Assembly: GCF_016653355.1 (NCBI RefSeq)
Contig: NZ_NHSK01000137.1
Coordinates: 1 to 35,429, forward strand
Reading direction: 5' to 3'
Length of the DNA: 35,429 nucleotides
From: Rhodoplanes elegans
Lineage (GTDB): Bacteria; Pseudomonadota; Alphaproteobacteria; Rhizobiales; Xanthobacteraceae
A model generated the notes under the pieces. That model saw only the letters and a list, made by a program, of their open reading frames with translations, was not told the origin of the DNA and did not search any database. This document shows, piece by piece, positions 8,498-16,062 of this stretch. A program made the translations under genes and the position numbers. How positions within the stretch are numbered: the first letter of the stretch is position 1; each line of letters opens with the position of its first letter.

Positions 8498-9043
8498 CTA
8501 CTTCGGCCCGCGGGTGCGCTGCAGCCAGTACTGGCGCTCGAGCTCGATCAGGCGCTCGTCGGTCATCGACGGGTCGTGCTTCGACGCCGCCTCGGCCTTG
8601 CCGATGGCGCGCGGCAGGGCGCGAAGCAGGTCGGCGCGGGCGATCACGCCCACCACACGTTGGCCGCGCACCACCGGCAGCCGCTTGATGCGGCGGCTCT
8701 CCAGGAGCCGGCCGGCCTCCTCGAGCGGCGTGCTCTCGCCGACCGTGACGAGATCGGTCGTCATCACGTCGCCGACCGTGAGCCTCTGGAAGCGCTCGGG
8801 CTCCTGCTCGAGCGCGCTGCGCTCGGTCATCAGCTGCAGCCAGTGCGGCCGCCGCGGCGGGTCGCCGTTCGAGCGGCGGCGCAACAGGTCGCGCTCGCTG
8901 ACGATGCCGACCAGCCGGCCGCCGGCGTCGACCACGGGAAGGCCGCTGACGCGGTGGTCGAGCATGAGCCGCGCGGCCTCGCAGATCGGCCGATCCGGCC
9001 CGATCGTCACCACCGGGGACGACATGAAATCCCTGACCCGCAC
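8498..9043 (-). CDS. Tandem CBS-domain protein
   Basis: A 181-residue cytoplasmic protein consisting almost entirely of two CBS domains, about residues 7-60 (VRDFMSSPVVTIGPDRPI then GLPVVDAGGRLVGIVSERDLL) and 88-143 (VGDVMTTDLVTVGESTPL then RLPVVRGQRVVGVIARADLL). Paired CBS domains usually bind adenine nucleotides and regulate partner proteins, but this one has no attached enzyme or channel domain, so the partner is unknown. The C-terminal tail, about 35 residues, is charged and ends in a helix-like stretch. It is transcribed alone and convergent with the GlgM-type gene. A link between cell energy state and the surrounding sugar genes is plausible but only inferred. Confidence 0.93.
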   Translation of the reverse strand: MRVRDFMSSPVVTIGPDRPICEAARLMLDHRVSGLPVVDAGGRLVGIVSERDLLRRRSNGDPPRRPHWLQLMTERSALEQEPERFQRLTVGDVMTTDLVTVGESTPLEEAGRLLESRRIKRLPVVRGQRVVGVIARADLLRALPRAIGKAEAASKHDPSMTDERLIELERQYWLQRTRGPK

Positions 9044-9157
9044 CGGACCTCTCCGATCCCGGCCGCGCCGACTCGTCGGCCCGCGGCGATGTGCCCGCTC
9101 ACCTTAGTGCAACGCGTGCACGGCCGTCGAGCCGTCGCCGGCGACGGCCGGCTCCCA

Positions 9158-10447
9158 TCATAAGCAAGGCCGGATGTAGGGCTTGTTGATCTCCCACAAC
9201 TCGTCGAGCACGACGCGCGCCGCCGTGGTCGAGGCGACCACCGGGTCGATCAGCAGGGCCTCGAGCGCGAGCTCCTTCGAGCCGCGCACCGCCGCCTCGA
9301 CGGCGAGCTGCTGCACACCGGCCTGCACGGCGAGCAGCTTGGCGATCGGATCGGGCAGGGGGCCGAGCGACACCGGATGGATGCCGGCCGCATCCGCCAC
9401 GATCGGCACCTCGACGGCGAGATCGGCCGGCAGGTTGGGGATCACGCCGCGGTTGTAGACGACCCCCGACTCGATGAAGCGCTTCTCGTTGTGGGTGACG
9501 GCGGCGATCACGGCGGCGCCGCGCTCGCCCGACGGCATCGTCCACCAGTCCGGCACCGCGGCCGTGCCGGCCAGCACGGCGTCGACGCTGGCGCGGAACT
9601 CGGCCCGGGTCCGCAGGTCGCCGTCGAAGTCGTAGCCCGTGTCGTCGCCGCCGTCGGCCTCCCAGCCGTACGGCAAAAACTCGCCGGTGTGGCCGTCGCC
9701 GCAGGTCGGCCACAGGCCGAAGGCGCGGAACAGCGTGCGGTCGAGCGGGATGAACGCCGGGTCGTGCGTCGCCTCCTTTTCGCGCAGCACCGGGTAGAGG
9801 TCGGCCCCGGTCTCGCGGTCGCGGATCGCCATCAGCCACTGGAAGTGGTTGAGCCCGGCGCCCCAGACGTCGATCGTCTCGGCCGGCCGCGCGAGGATCT
9901 GCGCGACCTGGCTGCGCGCGCCGAAGATGCCTTCGCAGAGACCGAGCACCCGCACCTTCGAGTACTTGCCGAGCGCCATGACGATGCGGCTCTCGGGATT
10001 CGAGAGATTGATGAACAGTGCGTCCGGGCACAGGTCCTCGATGTCGCGGGCGAAGTCGAAGACCATCGGCAGCGTGCGCAGCGTGAAGAACAGGCCGCCC
10101 GGCCCGCCGTTCTCGCCGAGCGTCTGGCGGATGCCGTGCCGCTTCGGCACCTCGTAATCGTGCCGCCACAGCCGCATCCGGTCGATCGCCGTGGCGTTGA
10201 GGACGAAGTCGGCGCCCGGCAGCGCGGCGCGCCGGTCCGTGGTCGTCTCGATCGTCACGGCGACGCGGGCCTTGTCGGCGAGCAGGCGGCCGATCGCCGC
10301 CATGCGGTCGAGCGCGGCGGCGTCGGTGTCGACCAGCACGATGGTGGCGCCGGCGAGATCCTCGGAGAAGAAGAGATCACGGAACAGCGTGAGGCCGAAC
10401 GACATGCTGCCGGCCCCGATGAAGACGATCTTGATTGATTTGGGCAT
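9158..10447 (-). CDS. GH4 family glycosidase (alpha-galactosidase/6-phospho-glucosidase type)
   Basis: A 429-residue protein of glycoside hydrolase family 4. Members use NAD+ and a divalent metal in a redox-assisted cleavage of glycosides. The Rossmann motif is GAGSMSFG at residues 11-18. Cys171 in LCEGIFG and His201 in GLNHFQW match the two conserved metal ligands, at the expected distance. Substrate choice in GH4 (alpha-galactoside, alpha-glucoside, glucuronide, 6-phospho-glycoside) cannot be fixed here; the Cys-Glu-Gly-Ile and long C-terminal part are closest in feel to the MelA/alpha-galactosidase group. The ATG at 10447 was preferred over a GTG two codons upstream because GAGG lies five bases before it. 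It is divergent from the GH1 gene, sharing the control region 10448-10815. Confidence 0.9.
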   Translation of the reverse strand: MPKSIKIVFIGAGSMSFGLTLFRDLFFSEDLAGATIVLVDTDAAALDRMAAIGRLLADKARVAVTIETTTDRRAALPGADFVLNATAIDRMRLWRHDYEVPKRHGIRQTLGENGGPGGLFFTLRTLPMVFDFARDIEDLCPDALFINLSNPESRIVMALGKYSKVRVLGLCEGIFGARSQVAQILARPAETIDVWGAGLNHFQWLMAIRDRETGADLYPVLREKEATHDPAFIPLDRTLFRAFGLWPTCGDGHTGEFLPYGWEADGGDDTGYDFDGDLRTRAEFRASVDAVLAGTAAVPDWWTMPSGERGAAVIAAVTHNEKRFIESGVVYNRGVIPNLPADLAVEVPIVADAAGIHPVSLGPLPDPIAKLLAVQAGVQQLAVEAAVRGSKELALEALLIDPVVASTTAARVVLDELWEINKPYIRPCL

Positions 10448-10815
10448 GACCACCTCGACGCCGGACCGTCGCGCGATCGGCGTGCGAGAGGGGAGCGGGC
10501 CCGCACGCGACGCGGCATTCGCGAACGCACGCGTCGCGCGGGAGAAAAGGACGGGCCAGCGTCGTTCGGAGCGGCGGTCCGCGAAGCCAGTGTCTGCCGA
10601 TCGGGTCGGCGGCGCACTCCGCTAAGTTCCGTAAGGGCTGCTCCGATGCCGCCGCCGCGACGGCGACGCCGGGTGCGGCAGTCGCGTCGCCTTGCCACGA
10701 CGGGGTCGCTTGACCACTGTCAACACATCGGAAACGCCGGCGGCGTAGCGTTCCCTTGTCGTGACGCCTGCGCGGGCGCGCCCGCGCAGGCCAGACTGCG
10801 AAGGGAAGGACAATC
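10448..10815. promoter_or_regulatory. Divergent control region between GH4 and GH1 genes
   Basis: This 368-base region separates two divergent glycosidase genes and must hold both promoters. A short inverted repeat with TTGAC arms lies at 10710-10723 and could serve as a -35 element or operator. The perfect 26-base palindrome at 10766-10791 is listed separately. A purine-rich ribosome-binding site for the GH1 gene lies at 10801-10810. No gene or convincing -10 box is visible. Confidence 0.5.
10766..10791. repeat. Perfect 26-base GC palindrome before the GH1 gene
   Basis: Positions 10766-10778 and 10779-10791 are exact reverse complements with no spacer. The palindrome ends 24 bases before the GH1 start codon and just before its ribosome-binding site. 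It could be an operator for a dimeric regulator or a strong hairpin in the 5' untranslated region. Confidence 0.85.
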
Positions 10816-12180
10816 ATGAGCACGCGCGCGCCCGCGACGGCCGCCGCCGCATCCGACGTCCCGTTCCTGTGGGGCGTGTCCACCTCGAGCTATCAGATCG
10901 AAGGCGCCGCGTCCGAGGACGGCAAGGGGCCGAGCATCTGGGACACCTACAGCCACCAGCCCGGCCGCATCGTCGGCAACGACACCGGCGACGTCGCCTG
11001 CGACCATTACCATCGCTATGCCGAGGACGTCGCGCTGATGAAGGCGCTCGGCGTCGGCGCCTACCGGTTTTCGGTCGCCTGGCCGCGCGTGCAGCCGAAG
11101 GGACGCGGCGCCGTCAACGAGGCCGGCCTCGCGTTCTACGATCGGCTGATCGACGCGCTGCTCGAGGCCGAGATCGAGCCGTGGCTGTGTCTCTATCATT
11201 GGGATCTGCCGCAGGCGCTCGGCGATCTCGGCGGCTGGGCGAACCGCGACTGCGCGTTCTGGTTCGCCGACTACGCCGCCCTGATCGCGCGCCGCTACGG
11301 CGACCGGGTGAAGCGCTTCGCCACCTTCAACGAGTCCTCGGTGTTCACGCTGTTCGGCTACGTGATGGGCGGGCAGGCGCCCGGCCTCGCCGATCGCAAC
11401 CTGTTCCACCGGGCGATCCATCACGTGAATCTCGCGCATGGCGGCGCCACCGACGTGCTGCGTGCGCTGGTGAAGGACGCGTCGCTGGGCATCGTCCACA
11501 ACGTCCAGCCGTGCCGGGCGGCGACGCCGGCGCCCGATGACGTGACGGCGGCGGCGCTGTTCGACGCCTACTGGAACGGCGCCTTCGCGGATCCGCAACT
11601 CCTCGGTCACTATCCGGCCCTGATCGCCGACCTGATGGAGCCGTGGATCGCGGCCGGCGACATCGCCCGGATCTGCCGGCCGATCGACTGGTTCGGCCTC
11701 AACCACTATTCGCCGCTCTACATGCGGGCGTCGGACGACAACCCGATCGGCGTCGGCTGGGGCGCGGCGCCCGACTCGGTTCCGCGCACCAGCTTCGGCT
11801 GGCCGATCGAGCCGGACGCGTTCCGCGACACGCTGGTCGATCTGTCGAAACGCTACCGGCTGCCCATCTACGTGCTGGAGAACGGCCGGTCGAACCCGGA
11901 CGTCGTCGACGACAAGGGCGAGGTGAACGATCCGGATCGCATCGCGTTCCTGGACGCCTATATCGGCGCGATGAACGAGGCGCGAGCCGCCGGCGCCGAC
12001 GTGCGCGGCTACTTCGTCTGGTCGCTGCTCGACAATTTCGAGTGGAGCTCGGGCTACAGCCAGCGCTTCGGCATCGTGTATGTCGATTACGCGACCGGCA
12101 AGCGCATCCCGAAGGCGTCCTATCGCTGGTTCGCCGAGCTGATCCGGGCGACGGCATCGCCGTCCGCCGCGGCGCGATGA
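10816..12180 (+). CDS. GH1 family beta-glucosidase
   Basis: A 454-residue GH1 enzyme of normal length, with no signal peptide, so it should act in the cytoplasm on imported beta-glucosides. The family N-terminal signature is FLWGVSTSSYQIEGA. The acid/base is Glu173 in TFNES and the nucleophile is Glu355 in VLENG. Both motifs depart slightly from the usual TxNEP and ITENG, but the catalytic residues are present. The aglycone and glucose-binding motif NHYSPLY and the C-terminal YFVWSLLDNFEWSSGY are intact. AAGGGAAGGA lies five bases before the ATG. Glucokinase follows after 19 bases, so the released glucose would be phosphorylated at once. Confidence 0.96.
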   Translation: MSTRAPATAAAASDVPFLWGVSTSSYQIEGAASEDGKGPSIWDTYSHQPGRIVGNDTGDVACDHYHRYAEDVALMKALGVGAYRFSVAWPRVQPKGRGAVNEAGLAFYDRLIDALLEAEIEPWLCLYHWDLPQALGDLGGWANRDCAFWFADYAALIARRYGDRVKRFATFNESSVFTLFGYVMGGQAPGLADRNLFHRAIHHVNLAHGGATDVLRALVKDASLGIVHNVQPCRAATPAPDDVTAAALFDAYWNGAFADPQLLGHYPALIADLMEPWIAAGDIARICRPIDWFGLNHYSPLYMRASDDNPIGVGWGAAPDSVPRTSFGWPIEPDAFRDTLVDLSKRYRLPIYVLENGRSNPDVVDDKGEVNDPDRIAFLDAYIGAMNEARAAGADVRGYFVWSLLDNFEWSSGYSQRFGIVYVDYATGKRIPKASYRWFAELIRATASPSAAAR

Positions 12181-12199
12181 CGAGAGGCGGGACAGGATC

Positions 12200-13153
12200 G
12201 TGACGCGTGCCGTGCTGCTCGCCGACATCGGCGGGACCAATGCCCGTTTCGCCATGCTGACGGACCGCCTCGGGGCGATCCGTCACCTGCCGGTCGCCGA
12301 GTATCCGTCGCCGAAGGACGCCGTCGCGACGTTCCTCCGGGCCGAGGCGCCGGGCATCCGGCCGACGGCGGCCGTGCTCGCCGTCGCGGCGCCCGTGGAG
12401 GGCGAGACGGTCCGCTTCACCAACAGTCCCTGGGTGATCGAGGCGGCCGAGCTGCGCGCCGCCTTCGGGATCGAGTATGTCGTTCTGGTCAACGACTTCG
12501 AGGCGGTGGCGTGGGCCCTGACCGCACTCGGTCCCGAGGATGTGCGGCCGGTCGGCGCCGGCACGGCCGTGCCGGGCGGCCCCCGGGCGGTGCTCGGCCC
12601 CGGCACCGGTCTCGGCGTCGCGGCCCTGGTGCCCGGTCCCGCCGGTCCGGTCGTGGTGCCGACCGAGGGCGGCCACGCGAGCCTCGCCGCGACGACCGAT
12701 CGCGAGGCGGCGGTCGTCGCGGTGCTGCGCCGCCGCTACGGCCATGTGTCCAACGAGCGGGCGATCTCGGGACCCGGGCTCGAGGCGCTCCACGCCGCCA
12801 TCGCGGCCGTCGACGGCATCGCCGTGCCCGCGCGGAAGGCGGCCGAGATCAGCCGCTTCGCGGGCGAGGGGACATGCCCGGTCTGCCGCGACGCCGTCGC
12901 GATGTTCTGCGCCATGCTGGGCAGCGTCGCCGGCGATGTCGCGCTGTTGTTCCGGGCGCGCGGCGGCGTCTTCGTCGCCGGCGGGATCGTGCCGCGGTTC
13001 GGCGCGGCCTTCGCCGCATCCGAGTTCCGCGCCCGCTTCGAGGCGAAGGGCCGCTTCCAGGAGTACCTGGCCGCGATCCCGACCGCCGTCATCACCCATC
13101 CCGACGTCGCCTTCCTGGGGCTTCATGCGATCGCGGCGCGGGTGCGGGCGTGA
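12200..13153 (+). CDS. glk: Glucokinase
   Basis: A 317-residue glucokinase of the bacterial Glk family (PF02685), making glucose-6-phosphate from glucose and ATP. The phosphate-binding motif LADIGGTNARFA is at residues 7-18. VNDFEAVAW, GPGTGLGVA and EGGHAS, which shape the sugar and nucleotide sites, are all visible. The start is GTG at 12200 with ACAGGA just upstream, 19 bases after the GH1 stop. The pair reads as a beta-glucoside utilisation operon. Glucose-6-phosphate could also feed the nearby glgE/glgM route through glucose-1-phosphate and ADP-glucose; that is an inference. Confidence 0.95.
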   Translation: MTRAVLLADIGGTNARFAMLTDRLGAIRHLPVAEYPSPKDAVATFLRAEAPGIRPTAAVLAVAAPVEGETVRFTNSPWVIEAAELRAAFGIEYVVLVNDFEAVAWALTALGPEDVRPVGAGTAVPGGPRAVLGPGTGLGVAALVPGPAGPVVVPTEGGHASLAATTDREAAVVAVLRRRYGHVSNERAISGPGLEALHAAIAAVDGIAVPARKAAEISRFAGEGTCPVCRDAVAMFCAMLGSVAGDVALLFRARGGVFVAGGIVPRFGAAFAASEFRARFEAKGRFQEYLAAIPTAVITHPDVAFLGLHAIAARVRA

Positions 13154-13160
13154 TGGTCTC

Positions 13161-13180
13161 TGTATTGACAATGTAGATAC
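13161..13180 (+). promoter_or_regulatory. Possible promoter/operator of the toxin-antitoxin pair
   Basis: A perfect TTGACA hexamer lies at 13165-13170, in the 46-base gap between glk and the antitoxin gene, and a TAGATA hexamer follows at 13174-13179. The surrounding bases form a loose inverted repeat (GTAT at 13162-13165, ATAC at 13177-13180). The stretch is AT-rich compared with its surroundings. The two hexamers are too close to be one promoter, so the exact -10 is uncertain. Confidence 0.3.
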
Positions 13181-13199
13181 GGGCCGCCATCGTCCGGGG

Positions 13200-13559
13200 A
13201 TGGCGAAGCAGGGACCAGTGACGAAGAGGCGGTCTGCCGCGGCCGGCGTGAAGGGCACCGCCGCGCGGTCGGGGACGGCTGCGAAATCCGGGACCGAATC
13301 CAAGGCGGCCATCAACCTGCGCATCGAGCCGGACACCCGGCGGATGATCGACAGCGCCGCGGCGGCGCTCGGCAAGACCCGCACCGAGTTCATGATCGAG
13401 ACGGCCCGCGCCCGCGCCGTCGACGTGCTGCTCGACCAGCGGCTCTACGTTCTCGCGCCGGACCGCTACGCGGCGTTCGTCCGGGCGCTCGACGATCCGC
13501 CGCCGCCGGGCCCGAAGCTGCGCGCCCTTTTGGGACGCAAGCCGGCATGGGACACCTGA
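13200..13559 (+). CDS. DUF1778 (TacA-like) antitoxin
   Basis: A 119-residue protein with a ribbon-helix-helix DNA-binding region at about 38-72 (INLRIEPDTRRMIDSAAA then KTRTEFMIETA), as in DUF1778/TacA antitoxins. The C-terminal part (80-119) resembles the segment that wraps and neutralises a GNAT toxin, including the common F-x-x-ALDDPP motif. The first 35 residues are rich in Lys, Arg, Ala and Gly and are an unusual extension; an internal start is possible, but none is better supported. The gene overlaps the toxin gene by 13 bases, as expected for a translationally coupled type II pair. Antitoxins of this kind repress their own promoter. Confidence 0.88.
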   Translation: MAKQGPVTKRRSAAAGVKGTAARSGTAAKSGTESKAAINLRIEPDTRRMIDSAAAALGKTRTEFMIETARARAVDVLLDQRLYVLAPDRYAAFVRALDDPPPPGPKLRALLGRKPAWDT

Positions 13560-14077
13560 CCGACGAGCCGCGACGTGCCTTCGAAGGTCTCTCGGCGCCG
13601 GTTCCGCTGACCGGCGCGCACGATCTCTCGGCCTTCGACTGCGGCGAACCGGTTCTGAACGAGTGGCTGCGCCAGCGCGCCGCGAAGAACGAGAGCCGGT
13701 TCTCGCGGACCTATGTGGTCCCCGCGGGCGCGCGCGTCGTCGGCTACTACTGCGTCTCGGCCGGCGCCGTGGAACGCGCCGCATCGCCGGGAAAGCTCCG
13801 CCGCAATGCGCCCGACGCCATCCCGATCGCGGTGATCGGCCGGCTGGCGGTCGACCTGACCGTCGCCGGCCGGGGGCTGGGCGCGGATCTGCTCGGCGAT
13901 GCGTTGCGGCGCATTGCGGCGATCTCGCGCAGCATCGGCATCGCAGCCGTGCTGGTCCAGGCCAAGGATGACCGCGCCCGGCGCTTCTATCTCGCCTGCG
14001 CCGAGTTCATCGAGCACCCGGCCGACAGCCGGACCCTGTATCTCCCGATCGAGACCGTGATCGCCGCGTTCGAGTGA
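13547..14077 (+). CDS. GNAT-family toxin (TacT-like acetyltransferase)
   Basis: A 176-residue GNAT acetyltransferase. Paired with a DUF1778 antitoxin, it fits toxins such as TacT, which acetylate the amino group of charged tRNAs and stop translation. The family pattern is clear: LSAFDCGEPVLNEWLRQ near residues 27-43, a beta-strand segment ending IGRLAVDLTVAGRGLGADLL with the acetyl-CoA loop at 108-116, and the terminal RRFYLACAEF with Tyr148 as the probable catalytic residue. In many relatives the segment reads FYxxxGF; here Gly is replaced by Ala. It converges with the membrane-protein gene ending at 14092, leaving 14 bases between them. Confidence 0.9.
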   Translation: MGHLTDEPRRAFEGLSAPVPLTGAHDLSAFDCGEPVLNEWLRQRAAKNESRFSRTYVVPAGARVVGYYCVSAGAVERAASPGKLRRNAPDAIPIAVIGRLAVDLTVAGRGLGADLLGDALRRIAAISRSIGIAAVLVQAKDDRARRFYLACAEFIEHPADSRTLYLPIETVIAAFE

Positions 14078-14091
14078 CCCGGCGACGCCGC

Positions 14092-15222
14092 TCAGATCAT
14101 CACGTGGTCCTGCTGATCCGGCGTCGGGGTCGGCACCGGATCGGGGATGCCGTCGGCGTCGTCGAGGGCGTGGAGCAGGGTGGCGACGCGGTTCACCGAG
14201 GAGCGCCATTCGGCGACCCGGTGGTAGTTGTCGACGAACCAGTTGAAGGCGAGCTGCACCGACACGAAGGCGGCCGACGCCTGGGTGAGCTCGCCGAGCG
14301 ACATCTCGCCGGACAGGAACTTCGGGGCGCACATGATCCAGGCCGACACCGGTGCCAGGAGGATGTCGGTCTGCGACACCATGGTGGTGCCCATCAGCTG
14401 ATGGCAGAGCTGGCGCCAGCGTCGCAGCACCTGGGTCAGGGCGACGCGCACGCCGAGCAGGTCGGCGACCTCCACCGGGGCGGGGGGGACGCGCTCGCCG
14501 AGCTCGCGGATCTCGTTGGTGGCTGCGCGCAGCTCCGCCTCGGCCTGATTCTCGGCCTGGATCACCGACGTGAGATTGCGGCCGACGAAGGCCATCGCAG
14601 TGGTGAACATCAGCGTGTAGACGACCGCCGCGACGACCAGATAGGCGTGGATGGTCAGTGTGTGGCCGCCGACCTGGAAGCGGAAGTCGCCGCCGACCGT
14701 CCACAGCACGTTGATGAACACCAGCGCCGTCACCACGGCGTTCAGAAGGCCGATCGCCATGTCGACGGGCGCGTCGGTGGCGATGCGGGCATCGAAGGAG
14801 ATTCGGTACTCGGCGTTCTGGTGCTCGCCGTCGACCGAGCCGAGCCGCTGGTAGCGGCGCTCGTCGAGCCAGAGCGCCAGCAGATGCCGGGTCAGCCATT
14901 CGCGCCATTTGCGCTGCGTGGTCATCCGGCCCCAGACCGAGGTGATCGACAGGCTGACGCTGAGGATCGCGAGCGGCACGAACCAGCCGACCTGGGTCCA
15001 CAGCGCCGCCGCGTCGCGGCGCTCGAGGGCGTTGAAGAAGTCGCGGTTCCAGTAGTTGAGCTGGTACTGCACCGCGATCTGCGACAGCACGATGCAGACG
15101 AGCCCGAGGGTGAGCGGCCAGCTCACCCGCGCCGATCGCTCCCGCCAGAAGCCGGACGCGCTCCGCCAGTATCGCCCGAACAGGTGCCGATGCCGGTCGT
15201 CCGCTGCGTGCGGCTGCGTCAT
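14092..15222 (-). CDS. SbmA/BacA- or YddA-like ABC membrane domain without ATPase
   Basis: A 376-residue inner-membrane protein with about six membrane segments, matching ABC_membrane_2 and the SbmA/BacA-like group that moves peptides, bleomycin or cobalamin-type compounds. Recognisable features are YWRSASGFWRERSARVSWPL at the N-terminus, NYWNRDFFNALERRD, MTTQRKWREWLTRHLLALWL and the LGELTQASAAFVSVQLAFNWFVDNY segment. YddA-type members carry an ATPase domain after this region; here the frame ends soon after SSVNRVATLLHALD with a Pro/Thr/Asp tail. It may be a natural ATPase-free SbmA/BacA-like protein, or a truncated gene, since a toxin-antitoxin pair starts 14 bases away. The ATG at 15222 gives the family's normal N-terminus. 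Confidence 0.82.
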   Translation of the reverse strand: MTQPHAADDRHRHLFGRYWRSASGFWRERSARVSWPLTLGLVCIVLSQIAVQYQLNYWNRDFFNALERRDAAALWTQVGWFVPLAILSVSLSITSVWGRMTTQRKWREWLTRHLLALWLDERRYQRLGSVDGEHQNAEYRISFDARIATDAPVDMAIGLLNAVVTALVFINVLWTVGGDFRFQVGGHTLTIHAYLVVAAVVYTLMFTTAMAFVGRNLTSVIQAENQAEAELRAATNEIRELGERVPPAPVEVADLLGVRVALTQVLRRWRQLCHQLMGTTMVSQTDILLAPVSAWIMCAPKFLSGEMSLGELTQASAAFVSVQLAFNWFVDNYHRVAEWRSSVNRVATLLHALDDADGIPDPVPTPTPDQQDHVMI

Positions 15223-15330
15223 GCGATCTCGCCTCGCGCCCGGGTGCGGAGAACGGTCCGCCGCACACGACGCGCCTCGTCCACGCATACGCCCGGACGG
15301 ACGGAGATCAAGTTCGGTCGATCCGGGATG

Positions 15331-15354
15331 GGCCGGCGGACATGTCCGCCGGCC
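15331..15354 (-). terminator. Perfect 24-base palindrome downstream of bioFD
   Basis: Positions 15331-15342 and 15343-15354 are exact reverse complements. It lies 24 bases past the bioD stop on the minus strand and 109 bases before the start of the membrane-protein gene. It could form a strong hairpin ending the bioF-bioD transcript, but no T run follows, so it is not a classical terminator. Confidence 0.45.
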
Positions 15355-15378
15355 GGTGGCGATCGGCGGGCCTGCGAC

Positions 15379-16062
15379 TCACACCAGCGCGGCGAGTTCG
15401 TCGAACACCGGGTGCTCGGGCGCGCTCTCCGGCGGCAGCCGCGGCACGGCGAGCACCGGCAGGCCCTTGCCGAAGGCCTCGAGCGCCCCGATCGTGTCGT
15501 CGAGCGGAACCACGGTGCCGTCGTCGCTCTGGCTGACCACGATCGCCGAGACCGACAGGCCGCGCTGCCGCAGCACCTCGAGCGCCGTCAGGGTGTGGCT
15601 GATCGTGCCGAGATAGCTGCCGACCACCAGCACGACGGGGGCGCCGACCGCGACCATCAGGTCGAGCACGGTGCGCGAGCGGTCGAGCGGCGCCATGATG
15701 CCGCCGACCCCCTCGATCACCATCACGTCCTTGCGGGCCGCGATGCGCTCGCGGCAGAAGGCGATCACGGCGTCGGCGTCGATGCTGCGGCCTTCCCGGC
15801 GGGCGGCGAGATGCGGCGACAGCGGCGCCTCGAATCGCCACGGCGCGACGGCCGCGATGGTCTCCTCGGTCGGCTCCTGGCCCGCGGCGGCGACCAGCAG
15901 GCCGGCATCGCTGCCGTCGGCCTCGCGCGGGTCGTAGCCGCTCTGCACCGGCTTCAGCGCCTCGACGGTGCGGCCCTTCGCCTTGAGGGCCTTGATCAGC
16001 CCGCGGGACACGAACGTCTTGCCCACCTCGGTGCCGGTGGCGCTGACGAATACGACAGTCAT
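15379..16062 (-). CDS. bioD: Dethiobiotin synthase
   Basis: A 227-residue dethiobiotin synthetase, which closes the ureido ring of 7,8-diaminononanoate with CO2 and ATP in the next-to-last step of biotin synthesis. The P-loop reads SATGTEVGKT at residues 7-16. ALKPVQSGYD and VIEGVGGIMAPLD, the substrate and nucleotide loops, are intact. The C-terminus is slightly short and divergent but within the family's range. Its ATG overlaps the bioF stop by four bases (ATGA), which indicates translational coupling in a bioF-bioD operon. Confidence 0.95.
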   Translation of the reverse strand: MTVVFVSATGTEVGKTFVSRGLIKALKAKGRTVEALKPVQSGYDPREADGSDAGLLVAAAGQEPTEETIAAVAPWRFEAPLSPHLAARREGRSIDADAVIAFCRERIAARKDVMVIEGVGGIMAPLDRSRTVLDLMVAVGAPVVLVVGSYLGTISHTLTALEVLRQRGLSVSAIVVSQSDDGTVVPLDDTIGALEAFGKGLPVLAVPRLPPESAPEHPVFDELAALV

